Assembly: GCA_965218725.1 (NCBI GenBank)
Contig: CBDCLO010000002.1
Span: forward strand, 248,001-312,000
Source: WTHC01 sp965218725
Lineage (GTDB): Archaea > Thermoproteota > Nitrososphaeria > Nitrososphaerales > Nitrosopumilaceae
Direction: 5' to 3'
DNA: 64,000 bases
Below are positions 53,232 through 62,134 of the stretch, piece by piece; the first letter of the stretch is position 1, and each line of letters opens with the position of its first letter. The position numbers were made by a program, and so were the translations under genes. A model generated the notes under the pieces. The model did not search any database. It worked only from the letters and a program-made list of their open reading frames with translations, and was not told the DNA's origin.

Positions 53232-55109
53232 TTACATTATTTCTGGTGCAATTATTCCAAGTAATGCCAATGCTTTTTCTAGTGTTAATCTAAATGAGTA
53301 TATTAAACATATTCTTAGATTAGTTAGTATTTTATTATTTATATTTAGAACGTTGATATGTTCATAAAATGAGTTAAATGCTACTGCAAGCTCATAACAG
53401 TAGTTAGCAATTATTTTAGGAGCAAGATTAACAGCTGCATCATGCACATAAATCTCAAATTTTCCAATTAATTTAATTAATTCAAATTCATATTTACTTG
53501 TAAACAAATTATATGATGTATTAAAACTTGGCTCAAGTTTATATTTTTCAAGTATTCGTGATGCACGTGCATATGCATACTGTATATATATTGCAGTATT
53601 TCCTTTAATATCTAAAGATTTGAAATAATCAAACGTTATACTTTTATCCAAGTCTATTTTAATTAGTTCGTAACGTAGTATACCTATTGCTATATTTTCT
53701 GCTATTTTAAAAAGTATATTTTTATCAATATTATTATTATGCTCTCTTGTTTTTTTAAATATTTCATTACATAATGAATCTAAAAAAAAATCAGCCGTAA
53801 CATAAATTCCTTTTCTTCCAGACATCTGGGTTGACTTTTTGATTGCATCTATACCTAATTGTACGATAGTTTCTTTACTTAATGTAACAGACTCGTACTT
53901 CAAATGTATGTATAAACTTTCTGAACTAAATTTCTTAATAATATCTAATATAATATTTTGTAAATAAGATTGTCTTGTATCTATTATTGTAATTATTTTT
54001 TTTGTTGCAAAATTAAGTTTTTGATGATTTTTTTTTAATGTAGTTTCCCATAATATTTTTCTGTTGTATTGTATAGTGTACTGTTTATAGTTAAATGGAT
54101 CTATTGTTAATCCAAGTTTCCATAATGCATATGTTATATCTTTTGCAATATATGTTGCAGTTCCATTACTTCTTACCAGCACCTTATCATTATTATTTTC
54201 ATTTTGACTTTTAATAACCCAACATCTTGAATTTTTACCATTAACTTCATATTGTATTAATTTCATTCTCTTCATTTTTTCAAATATTTTTTTCCATAAA
54301 CCGGAATGAATTATCTGTGACTCAAAAGTAATACAATCATAAGTTGCATGTAAACGCCAACAAGTTTTAAGCTGATCTGTAAGTATTTTTTTAGTTATAG
54401 TGTTAGCAAATTGCACAATTTTAGAAGTGCTATTTTCTAATTCACTCAATATTTTTTTTCTTGTTTCTAGTAAAACTGGAAATTTTTTATATTCATTTAT
54501 AGTATTTACATATACATCGTCTCCACAATATTGGTCAAATCTTTTTTTCTGTGGAGGATTTATACTAAACCCAAGATGCTTAAATCCAACTATTAAATCT
54601 GCTACTTGAAGTCCAGAATCATCTATATAATTTAGAACGCTAATATTATAATTTACTTTTTTAAGTATTCGTGCTAATGTGTCACCAATTATAATATTTC
54701 TAACGTGACCAATATGTACAGCTTTATTCGGGTTAATACTAGTATGTTCTATATTTACAGATAAATTATTTCCGATATTTACAGAACCATAATTAATATC
54801 ACGTGATTTTTTTAATATTAATTCACTTAATTTAGTCATATTTACAAAAAAATTTAGATGTCCTGACTGATGTGCTATTACATTTATTACCAAGCTGTTT
54901 AAGTATTTTTTATATTTTTTTACAATTAGTTGCGCAATTTCAAATGGGCTCATTCCTAGATATTTTGTGAGTAAAAATGAAATATTACACGTGAGATCTC
55001 CAAAATCCGTAGTAGACTCTACAATAAACTTGGTTTTTGGTAGTTTAAGCTCGACAGCTACCTTAGTCATATTGGTTTTAACGTCATTTATTAAGATTAG
55101 TATTGTCAT
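53232..55109 (-). CDS. argS: Arginyl-tRNA synthetase
   Basis: Class I synthetase charging tRNA-Arg. HIGH appears as HIGHVRN (residues 132-138). The KMSKS loop is degenerate in this group (QMSGRKG near residue 429), as usual for ArgRS. The N-terminal ~110 residues form the Add-1 domain, and the C-terminal helical DALR-type domain (YAYARASRILEKY ... LLGIIAPEIM) binds the anticodon. The length of 625 residues is typical. It is divergent from the DRG GTPase gene. Confidence 0.94.
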   Translation of the reverse strand: MTILILINDVKTNMTKVAVELKLPKTKFIVESTTDFGDLTCNISFLLTKYLGMSPFEIAQLIVKKYKKYLNSLVINVIAHQSGHLNFFVNMTKLSELILKKSRDINYGSVNIGNNLSVNIEHTSINPNKAVHIGHVRNIIIGDTLARILKKVNYNISVLNYIDDSGLQVADLIVGFKHLGFSINPPQKKRFDQYCGDDVYVNTINEYKKFPVLLETRKKILSELENSTSKIVQFANTITKKILTDQLKTCWRLHATYDCITFESQIIHSGLWKKIFEKMKRMKLIQYEVNGKNSRCWVIKSQNENNNDKVLVRSNGTATYIAKDITYALWKLGLTIDPFNYKQYTIQYNRKILWETTLKKNHQKLNFATKKIITIIDTRQSYLQNIILDIIKKFSSESLYIHLKYESVTLSKETIVQLGIDAIKKSTQMSGRKGIYVTADFFLDSLCNEIFKKTREHNNNIDKNILFKIAENIAIGILRYELIKIDLDKSITFDYFKSLDIKGNTAIYIQYAYARASRILEKYKLEPSFNTSYNLFTSKYEFELIKLIGKFEIYVHDAAVNLAPKIIANYCYELAVAFNSFYEHINVLNINNKILTNLRICLIYSFRLTLEKALALLGIIAPEIM

Positions 55110-55206
55110 GTATTTATCACATTCTACATTTCTAAATTATTTATTGTTAATCATTAATATAAAATCATAATATAACTAAAATATCATTTATATAAAGTTA
55201 CTATCA

Positions 55207-56307
55207 ATGGGAATAACTGAAAAAATAAAACAGCTAGAAGACGAATTGGTACGTACACAAGTTAATAAATCTACTGAGCATCATATAGGTATACTACGAG
55301 CTAAAATTGCAAAATTAAAACGTTCCCAAGAAATCAAATCAAAAAAAAGTACTAAATCACATGGATTTGACATAAAAAGAAATGGTGATGCTACAGTTGT
55401 ATTAATTGGATTTCCAAGTGTTGGAAAATCAACCTTATTGAATAAATTAACCTCTGCCAACTCAACAACTGGTTCGTATCAGTTTACTACAATGACAGTA
55501 ATTCCTGGAATCATGGAATATTTAGGTGCAAAAATACAAGTATTAGATCTACCCGGAATAATAAAAGGTGCATCTACTGGAAAAGGTTTTGGTAAACAAG
55601 TCATATCAGTAGCTAGGAATGCAGATTTAGTTCTAATAATATTAGATATTTTTCAACCATTACATAGATACGTATTAAACAATGAGTTAAGAAATATGGG
55701 GATAAGATTGGATCAGAAACCACCTAATGTGATACTAGAAAAGACTAACGCTGGAGGGATATCTGTATGGCACCAAATACAATTAAAGAAAATATCAACT
55801 AAATTATTAAAAGACATATTACATATTTATAATATCAATAATGCAAGAATAATAATTAAAGAAGACATAAACACGGATCAATTGATTGATTACATTGTTG
55901 GAAATAGGACATACACAAAATCACTTACAATCATAAATAAAATAGACCTAGTTAACAAAGAATTTCGTAATGAATTAGAACCAAAAATAAATTCCGATTA
56001 TATAGAAATTTCTGCTGGTACAGGATATAATATAAATCTATTAAAAAAAAAAATCTATGAGAAATTGAATCTAATTAGAATATATCTAAAACCAAAAAAT
56101 GAGAAAATGAATCATAGACCGTTACATATTAAAAAAAGTTCAACAGTTTCAGATATTTGTAATAAACTACATAAAAATATGAAGAAAAATTTTCGATACG
56201 GAATTGTATATGGTAAAAGCGTAAAATTTAATGGTCAAAAAGTTGGACTAGGTCATATTTTAGAAGATGGTGATATAATTACTATTATAAAAACTAAAAA
56301 TTATTGA
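55207..56307 (+). CDS. DRG-family GTPase (developmentally regulated GTP-binding protein homologue)
   Basis: A 366-residue OBG/HflX-superfamily GTPase. Order: an N-terminal coiled helix (residues 1-45), the P-loop GFPSVGKST (68-76), DLPGI (G3), NKIDL (G4) and a C-terminal TGS domain (about 295-366, YGKSVKFNGQKVGLGHILEDGDIITI). DRG proteins associate with ribosomes and translation. An in-frame A11 run (56043-56053) is present. Start ATG 55207. Confidence 0.92.
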   Translation: MGITEKIKQLEDELVRTQVNKSTEHHIGILRAKIAKLKRSQEIKSKKSTKSHGFDIKRNGDATVVLIGFPSVGKSTLLNKLTSANSTTGSYQFTTMTVIPGIMEYLGAKIQVLDLPGIIKGASTGKGFGKQVISVARNADLVLIILDIFQPLHRYVLNNELRNMGIRLDQKPPNVILEKTNAGGISVWHQIQLKKISTKLLKDILHIYNINNARIIIKEDINTDQLIDYIVGNRTYTKSLTIINKIDLVNKEFRNELEPKINSDYIEISAGTGYNINLLKKKIYEKLNLIRIYLKPKNEKMNHRPLHIKKSSTVSDICNKLHKNMKKNFRYGIVYGKSVKFNGQKVGLGHILEDGDIITIIKTKNY

Positions 56308-56353
56308 TTTCAAAAAATTATTAGAATTATAAACTAAATAATTTGAGATAATG

Positions 56354-58207
56354 CTATAAATACATGCTTTTTATTATTAAGTCAATTATTTTTTTTCTTT
56401 CATCATTATTAATTAATTTTTTATCTACCATAATATCCAATAATATTTTAAAGGCTGAATTGTATTTTTTTATCAAATCTAGTACAAATACATCACCTGA
56501 TTGTCCATGAAGTCCTTGTACTCCTGGTGGTCCTTGTTGTCCTTTTTCACCTCGTTCACCTTGAGATCCTTGAGGTCCTTGTATGCCTCGTATACCTTTA
56601 TCACCAACTGATCCTTGTATCCCTCGTATACCTTTATCACCAACTGATCCTTTATCTCCTAGAGGTCCTTGTATGCCTCGTATACCTTTATCACCAACTG
56701 ATCCTTGTATGCCTCGTATACCTTTATCACCTTGAATACCTGATATTCCTTTTTCTCCTTTATCACCAACTGATCCTTGTATGCCTCGTATACCTTTATC
56801 ACCTTGAATACCTGATATTCCTTTTTCTCCTTTATCACCTGTTATTCCTTTTTCTCCTTTATCACCAACTGATCCTTGTATGCCTCGTATACCTTTATCA
56901 CCTTGAATACCTGATATTCCTTTTTCTCCTTTATCACCTGTTATTCCTTTTGCCTCTCCTTTATCACCAACTGATCCTTTATCTCCTAGAGGTCCTTGTA
57001 TGCCTCGTATACCTTTATCACCAACTGATCCTTGTATGCCTCGTATACCTTTATCACCTTGAATACCTGATATTCCTTTTTCTCCTTTATCACCTGTTAT
57101 TCCTTTTTCTCCTTTATCACCAACTGATCCTTGTATGCCTCGTATACCTTTATCACCTTGAATACCTGATATTCCTTTTTCTCCTTTATCACCTGTTATT
57201 CCTTTTTCTCCTTTATCACCAACTGATCCTTTATCTCCTAGAGGTCCTTGTATGCCTCGTATACCTTTATCTCCTAGAGGTCCTTGTATGCCTCGTATAC
57301 CTTTATCACCTTGAATACCTGATATTCCTTTTTCTCCTTTATCACCTGTTATTCCTTTTTCTCCTTTATCACCAACTGATCCTTGTATGCCTCGTATACC
57401 TTTATCTCCTAGAGGTCCTTGTATGCCTCGTATACCTTTATCTCCTAGAGGTCCTTGTATGCCTCGTATACCTTTATCACCTTGAATACCTGATATTCCT
57501 TTTTCTCCTTTATCACCAACTGATCCTTGTATGCCTCGTATACCTTTATCTCCTTGAATACCTGATATTCCTTTTTCTCCTTTATCACCAACTGATCCTT
57601 GTATGCCTCGTATACCTTTATCACCTTGAATACCTGATATTCCTTTTTCTCCTTTATCACCAACTGATCCTTTATCTCCAATAATACCTTGTGGTCCTTT
57701 ATCACCTAACTTATTTACATTATCAATAGATCGTTCAAAATTTTTGTTTAATGCATATTTAGTATTAATCAGGATATTTTTTTCATGTGATTTATAAGAG
57801 ACACTATTTTGTGTGGTTTTTTTACTGTATTCTGGTTTTTCTATAAAACTAATTCTAAATTCTTTATTTTTTATATCTGTATCAATGGTTTTTTCATCTA
57901 TTTTAATTTTAAACATGGAATAAACTGAAGAAAGTTGATCAGAAATTATAACCCATAAGAAATCATAACGTAATAGATTACTTGGTATTGGATTAATGTC
58001 TGTGCCTAGAATCACTTCAAACATACTATTTTTTACTATTAGATGAAAATTTTCTTTCCATAACACACTAAAGTTCTTTTCCATGATTTTTTTTGGTTGT
58101 ATTTTTTGTGATGATAGAGATATTTGAACTTCAAAAGTTCCAAATGATTGTTTAAATGGAGATAAGCCATTTATTTTAATTTTTTCATATGATTGTGGTA
58201 TCAACAT
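56354..58207 (-). CDS. Collagen-like protein with about 134 Gly-X-Y triplets
   Basis: A 617-residue protein in three parts. Residues 1-~115 are beta-rich, with a W-x-E pattern (VLWKENFHLIVKNSMFEVILGTDINPIP), like domains at the start of secreted or fibre proteins. A polar linker leads to residues 168-571, an almost unbroken Gly-X-Y tract made of modules such as GDKGEKGISGIQ and GIRGIQGPLG. GIRGIQG occurs 16 times, with many Lys-Gly-Glu pairs and little proline. Only one interruption, an extra Ala (GEAKG, codon at 56951-56953), breaks the triplets. The last ~46 residues (DVFVLDLIKKYNSAFKIL ...) are helical and could trimerise. No clear signal peptide. Collagen-like triple helices occur in some bacteria and phages; the function here is unknown. 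Confidence 0.9.
   Translation of the reverse strand: MLIPQSYEKIKINGLSPFKQSFGTFEVQISLSSQKIQPKKIMEKNFSVLWKENFHLIVKNSMFEVILGTDINPIPSNLLRYDFLWVIISDQLSSVYSMFKIKIDEKTIDTDIKNKEFRISFIEKPEYSKKTTQNSVSYKSHEKNILINTKYALNKNFERSIDNVNKLGDKGPQGIIGDKGSVGDKGEKGISGIQGDKGIRGIQGSVGDKGEKGISGIQGDKGIRGIQGSVGDKGEKGISGIQGDKGIRGIQGPLGDKGIRGIQGPLGDKGIRGIQGSVGDKGEKGITGDKGEKGISGIQGDKGIRGIQGPLGDKGIRGIQGPLGDKGSVGDKGEKGITGDKGEKGISGIQGDKGIRGIQGSVGDKGEKGITGDKGEKGISGIQGDKGIRGIQGSVGDKGIRGIQGPLGDKGSVGDKGEAKGITGDKGEKGISGIQGDKGIRGIQGSVGDKGEKGITGDKGEKGISGIQGDKGIRGIQGSVGDKGEKGISGIQGDKGIRGIQGSVGDKGIRGIQGPLGDKGSVGDKGIRGIQGSVGDKGIRGIQGPQGSQGERGEKGQQGPPGVQGLHGQSGDVFVLDLIKKYNSAFKILLDIMVDKKLINNDERKKIIDLIIKSMYL
56495..57706 (-). repeat. Gly-X-Y coding repeat array in the collagen-like gene
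   Basis: The tract is about 1.2 kb of reiterated modules of 36, 54, 72 and similar lengths (multiples of 9 bases), nearly identical at the nucleotide level. Boundaries are the first Gly codon at 57704-57706 and the last at 56495-56497. Near identity suggests recent recombination or slippage rather than ancient divergence. Confidence 0.9.
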
Positions 58208-58244
58208 GCATCAAAAATAGTCTTTACAACTAGAGATAAAAAAT

Positions 58245-59402
58245 TTGTGTTTAATTCAAAAATTATCAGTAATAATATTTAACTTGCTGTTATTATTTCT
58301 ATTAATAGTGAAAAGAATACCGCAAAATAATTCAAAAGACAGTAACAATGAAAAAGATTCGATAGATGGTAAAAGCTACAATGTAAATAAACTTGTTAGT
58401 AAAGCGTTAAATTTAATGGCAGACGAAAAGTTAGATGATGCTGCCAAGTTTTTTGAACAAGCATTATTAGTAGATGTTGGGAATGTTGAAATACTTTTAA
58501 AGTTGGGCTATACTAGGTTTCATTTAGGCGACTATACTGAAGCATTAAAAGTATATGATAATGCATTAGACATAGACATAACCAATGCTGAGGCATGGAA
58601 TTTGAAGTCATTGATACATTATGAACAAAAAAACTATAAGAAAGCACTTGACTGTGTAGATAAGTCTGTGGACTCGGATTCAACATATGGGATGGCATGG
58701 TACAACAAAGCTTGTTTTCATTCAATTATGAATGACATTACAGAATCAATAACAGCATTGAAAAGATCAATTGAAATAGATGTAAAAAATGCCAAAAAAG
58801 CAGTAAAAGATAAAGACTTTTTAAATGTAAAAATGTATGATGGTTTCAATAGAATTATAGAGGTGGTAGTACTTGAATCAATTAGACAGGGATATCATAC
58901 AATAGGTGCTATTGTTTGGACTACATTTATTAATAAAATTGAAGTTGAAAGTGCATTAAATAAATTATTAGAAAAAGGCTTTATCATTAAACATGAAAAA
59001 AAACAAGGATTTCATAAAATACCTATGTATGATCTAGTTACAGAAATGACAAAAAAAATAGGAACACAAAAAATGAATATATTAACAATAATGAAAAAAC
59101 TACCAGTATCAATAAAAAATTTAAAAAATCTCAGTCAATCAATTCAGATTTTAAAGTCATCTATAGAAGAAGAGAATATGGAAAAAACCATTAATGGATT
59201 TGAACCAATTATAGATTCAACTAAATGCGGTAAACAAATGGCAGAACAATTTTTTGAGGAGCATAGAGAAATCAAGCTGTTGAAGATTAGATTAAAAAAT
59301 AACGGTATAGACTATTTACGTGAAAATAAGAAGAAGATGTTAGAGCTCCTTAATAATATAGAAATTAAAATAACAAAAAAATTAAGAAGTGAAATAACAT
59401 AG
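58245..59402 (+). CDS. TPR repeat protein with winged-helix-like domain
   Basis: A 385-residue protein, divergent from the collagen-like gene. After a possible signal anchor or leader (LSVIIFNLLLLFLLIVKR, residues 7-24), about three TPR units follow (KLDDAAKFFEQALLVD, HLGDYTEALKVYDNALDID, EQKNYKKALDCVDKSVDSD). A winged-helix-like region comes next (IGAIVWTTFINKIEVESALNKLLEKGFIIKHEKKQGFHKIPMYDL), then a helical C-terminus. The frame begins at TTG 58245; GTG 58308 (MKRIPQNN) is an equally plausible start that would remove the hydrophobic segment. The TPR/regulator combination suggests a scaffold or transcription role. Confidence 0.72.
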   Translation: MCLIQKLSVIIFNLLLLFLLIVKRIPQNNSKDSNNEKDSIDGKSYNVNKLVSKALNLMADEKLDDAAKFFEQALLVDVGNVEILLKLGYTRFHLGDYTEALKVYDNALDIDITNAEAWNLKSLIHYEQKNYKKALDCVDKSVDSDSTYGMAWYNKACFHSIMNDITESITALKRSIEIDVKNAKKAVKDKDFLNVKMYDGFNRIIEVVVLESIRQGYHTIGAIVWTTFINKIEVESALNKLLEKGFIIKHEKKQGFHKIPMYDLVTEMTKKIGTQKMNILTIMKKLPVSIKNLKNLSQSIQILKSSIEEENMEKTINGFEPIIDSTKCGKQMAEQFFEEHREIKLLKIRLKNNGIDYLRENKKKMLELLNNIEIKITKKLRSEIT

Positions 59403-59408
59403 AATTAA

Positions 59409-60212
59409 TTATTCTGCAGATAGATCCCAGTAGTTTGCATGTTCCTGTTTGTATATATTTTTGTTTAACTGTTTCCATTCTTTGAATGAATGTGCATATA
59501 GTTTTACATTATCATGATCTATTGACTTTAATGCGTAATACGCAAGTCCTGAAAGAGTTCCTACGCTACCACAATATGTTATAATCTCTGCATCTCTGTC
59601 TATGTGTCTATTTTGTAGTATTCTACTTAATTCTGATTTTGGTTTTAATATTTTATCTACTGATGAAAATATTTTATAGGGAATATTGATTGCTCCAGGA
59701 ATATGTTGTTCCAAAAAATTTAGACGTTCTCTGTTATCAACTATAACAACATTTTTGTTATTCATATTTTCTTCTAGATACTCAACTGTAGATAATATTT
59801 TAGGATTTATGTTAGTATTATATTTTTTATGTTTAAAATTATGTTGTTTTAAATCAGTTGATAGACCTAAGTCTATCCATTTACTATAAGTTACATCTAG
59901 TAACGATACATTATCATGTCCCATATATTGTATATTCCATGCAACTCTAGATGCTAAAGCACCAAAAGTATCATCATAAACTACAATATGTGTATCATCA
60001 TCAACTCCAAAATATTGCATTAATTTAACCACTTTATCTGGACTAGCATCATGCAATACTTCTGAAATAGGCAAGTTTACAGAATTGGATATATGATTTT
60101 CATCATAGTCAATTTTTTTTCTAACATCTATAATTCTAATATTTTGATTATCTAGTTCAGAGTCTAATGCATATGCATCTATAGTTACTTTTTTTTTTAT
60201 CAAGCTGCACAT
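59409..60212 (-). CDS. Sulfurtransferase (tandem rhodanese)
   Basis: A 267-residue protein with two rhodanese domains. The first (residues ~8-120, with RIIDVRKKIDY and a VYDDTFGALASRV loop) lacks the active-site cysteine; the second carries C214 in ITYCGSVGTLSG. This matches thiosulfate or 3-mercaptopyruvate sulfurtransferases. It overlaps the sulfite reductase gene by 13 bp, so the two are translationally coupled and likely act on the same sulfur pool. Confidence 0.88.
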   Translation of the reverse strand: MCSLIKKKVTIDAYALDSELDNQNIRIIDVRKKIDYDENHISNSVNLPISEVLHDASPDKVVKLMQYFGVDDDTHIVVYDDTFGALASRVAWNIQYMGHDNVSLLDVTYSKWIDLGLSTDLKQHNFKHKKYNTNINPKILSTVEYLEENMNNKNVVIVDNRERLNFLEQHIPGAINIPYKIFSSVDKILKPKSELSRILQNRHIDRDAEIITYCGSVGTLSGLAYYALKSIDHDNVKLYAHSFKEWKQLNKNIYKQEHANYWDLSAE

Positions 60213-61990
60213 TCACCTTTTCCAGTTTTAGCATGATAATTAACATCGCCACCATAATCATGATAAAAATCGGCGTCATTATCTTTAGTAGGCGGTATAG
60301 TTAATGGAAATAAGATTTGCTTAATATCATTAATTGATTTTATAGTTGAATTATTTTCATTGTTAATAACATCATTAATCCATGTTACAAGTGTATCATT
60401 TGGTTTTTTATCATGTTTAAATAATTCAATTATTTTTAAGACTACATTTATCACACGTTTAGCTGGTACTCTTAAACAATTAACTCCTAGCATGGATCTA
60501 TCATCAAATCTACCACCTAACGACATTTGGTAAAGTGGATACATATCTTTTCCATTTCTACCACCGCCTCCATGGAATCCAATGGTGGCAATTTCGTGTT
60601 GTCCGCATGAATTAGGACAACCGCTTATTTTTATTGTGGCACCAACAAGATCATTATCTTGATCCAATTTTAGTTCTAGTAATCTTCTTTGTAATTCTTT
60701 TGCTAAACGATGAGAGTTAGTTAATGCCAAATTACATGATGTAGTACCAGAACAACCTACTGGTGATGCAATAGTAAGTGCACCAGGATTTGCCAGCCCA
60801 GTTGATAAAAGTTTTGAATATAGTATTGGTAGGTTTTTTTCATGAACCCATCTAATAATCAAATCTTGTGAAAATCCAGTCCTAATTAGTTTTTCATCAG
60901 AAAACTCATTACATATTTCAGCAAGTGTATTAATCTGGTTTGAGGTTATATCTCCAGCCTCCAATGTTATAAAAACTGAATAATAGCTATTTTGCTTTTG
61001 TTTAAAAATATTAGCTTTAAACCAGCGTGAATATCCTGCAGTAGGAGTATTTTTGAAATCACTAGAAACAGAGATCTGATTGCATTTAGTATCATGATCA
61101 ATACTTAGTTTAGTGGTAATAGGCTGTGTAACTCTTACAACAGCCCTTTCTTTTAAAATTAAATTTTTAAATTTATCCCATCCTAATTCATTTACTAAAT
61201 ATCTCATTCTATTCCTAGCTAGATTTTTTCTATTTCCCATTCTGTCAAATATTCGTATGACAGATATCGCTGTATATACCAAATCTTCTATAGGAGTAAA
61301 ATCTTCAATTAGATGTCCTATAAATGATTTATTTCCTAATCCTCCACCAAGAAAAATTTGAAAACCTAGTAGATCTATTGTATCTAGTTTTTTTATTTTG
61401 GGTATTAATCCAATATCAGCTATCATAGCCATTCCATGTTTTTCACAACATGCGAAATTAAACTTGAATTTTCTAGGTAGATTTTGGTTTAATGAATTAC
61501 GCAACAAAAATTTTGCCATGTGTATAGCATATGGCGTTGAATCAAATGCTTCATTATTACATACACCAGCTAATGGACTACACATAATATTTCTCACAGT
61601 ATTACCACATGCTTCTCTTGTAGTCAAACCTATTTCAGCTAATCCACGCATTACTTCAGATACATCTTCTAAAACAACCCAATGTAATTGTATATTTTGC
61701 CTAGTTGAGATATGTGCGCTACCTATTGAAAATGAGTCACTTAGCTGAGCAATTTTTATGAGTTGGTTAGGATATATTACACCTGCCGGAATCTTGATTC
61801 TCACCATGGCATAATCATCGGTCATTCTAGTTCCATATGCACCGTGTTGTAATCTAAACCGTCTAAATGAATCTACATCAACTTTACCTTGACGATAAAG
61901 ACGTACCATTTTAGCAAAATATTCAACTTCATCAGTATTAGCCCAATTATTTTTATGTGATGGATTATTTGTTATGTTTGTAAATGCCAA
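60200..61990 (-). CDS. Ferredoxin-dependent sulfite (or nitrite) reductase, siroheme type
   Basis: A 596-residue assimilatory reductase with two-fold repeated domains. The siroheme-[4Fe-4S] ligands are C413, C419 (GCSGTTSC) and C458, C462 (SGCPNSCGQ). Early residues RQNIQLHWV and TREACGNTVRN match the substrate side. Members reduce sulfite to sulfide or nitrite to ammonia; the partner rhodanese favours sulfite. A C-terminal extension after residue ~555 (YHDYGGDVNYHAKTGKGECAA) is family-specific. The electron donor is presumably ferredoxin. Confidence 0.88.
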   Translation of the reverse strand: MAFTNITNNPSHKNNWANTDEVEYFAKMVRLYRQGKVDVDSFRRFRLQHGAYGTRMTDDYAMVRIKIPAGVIYPNQLIKIAQLSDSFSIGSAHISTRQNIQLHWVVLEDVSEVMRGLAEIGLTTREACGNTVRNIMCSPLAGVCNNEAFDSTPYAIHMAKFLLRNSLNQNLPRKFKFNFACCEKHGMAMIADIGLIPKIKKLDTIDLLGFQIFLGGGLGNKSFIGHLIEDFTPIEDLVYTAISVIRIFDRMGNRKNLARNRMRYLVNELGWDKFKNLILKERAVVRVTQPITTKLSIDHDTKCNQISVSSDFKNTPTAGYSRWFKANIFKQKQNSYYSVFITLEAGDITSNQINTLAEICNEFSDEKLIRTGFSQDLIIRWVHEKNLPILYSKLLSTGLANPGALTIASPVGCSGTTSCNLALTNSHRLAKELQRRLLELKLDQDNDLVGATIKISGCPNSCGQHEIATIGFHGGGGRNGKDMYPLYQMSLGGRFDDRSMLGVNCLRVPAKRVINVVLKIIELFKHDKKPNDTLVTWINDVINNENNSTIKSINDIKQILFPLTIPPTKDNDADFYHDYGGDVNYHAKTGKGECAA

Positions 61991-62134
61991 TACAATAATA
62001 CAACCAAATCAAGATATAAATTTTTGATATATTACATTTTTAATCACTATTAACAAAAATAATAGTATATTTTACCTATTTTTCTAAAATAGTTCATCAG
62101 GAAACTATTAATGGGTTTTTTAATAATTTAATAT

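Noticed and set aside
56527..57684. Long open frame of 385 codons antisense to the collagen-like gene
   Set aside because: It consists of a leucine/tyrosine/valine-rich reiteration that mirrors the Gly-X-Y codons, so it is a by-product of the repeat. The sense strand has a clear protein with distinct end domains.
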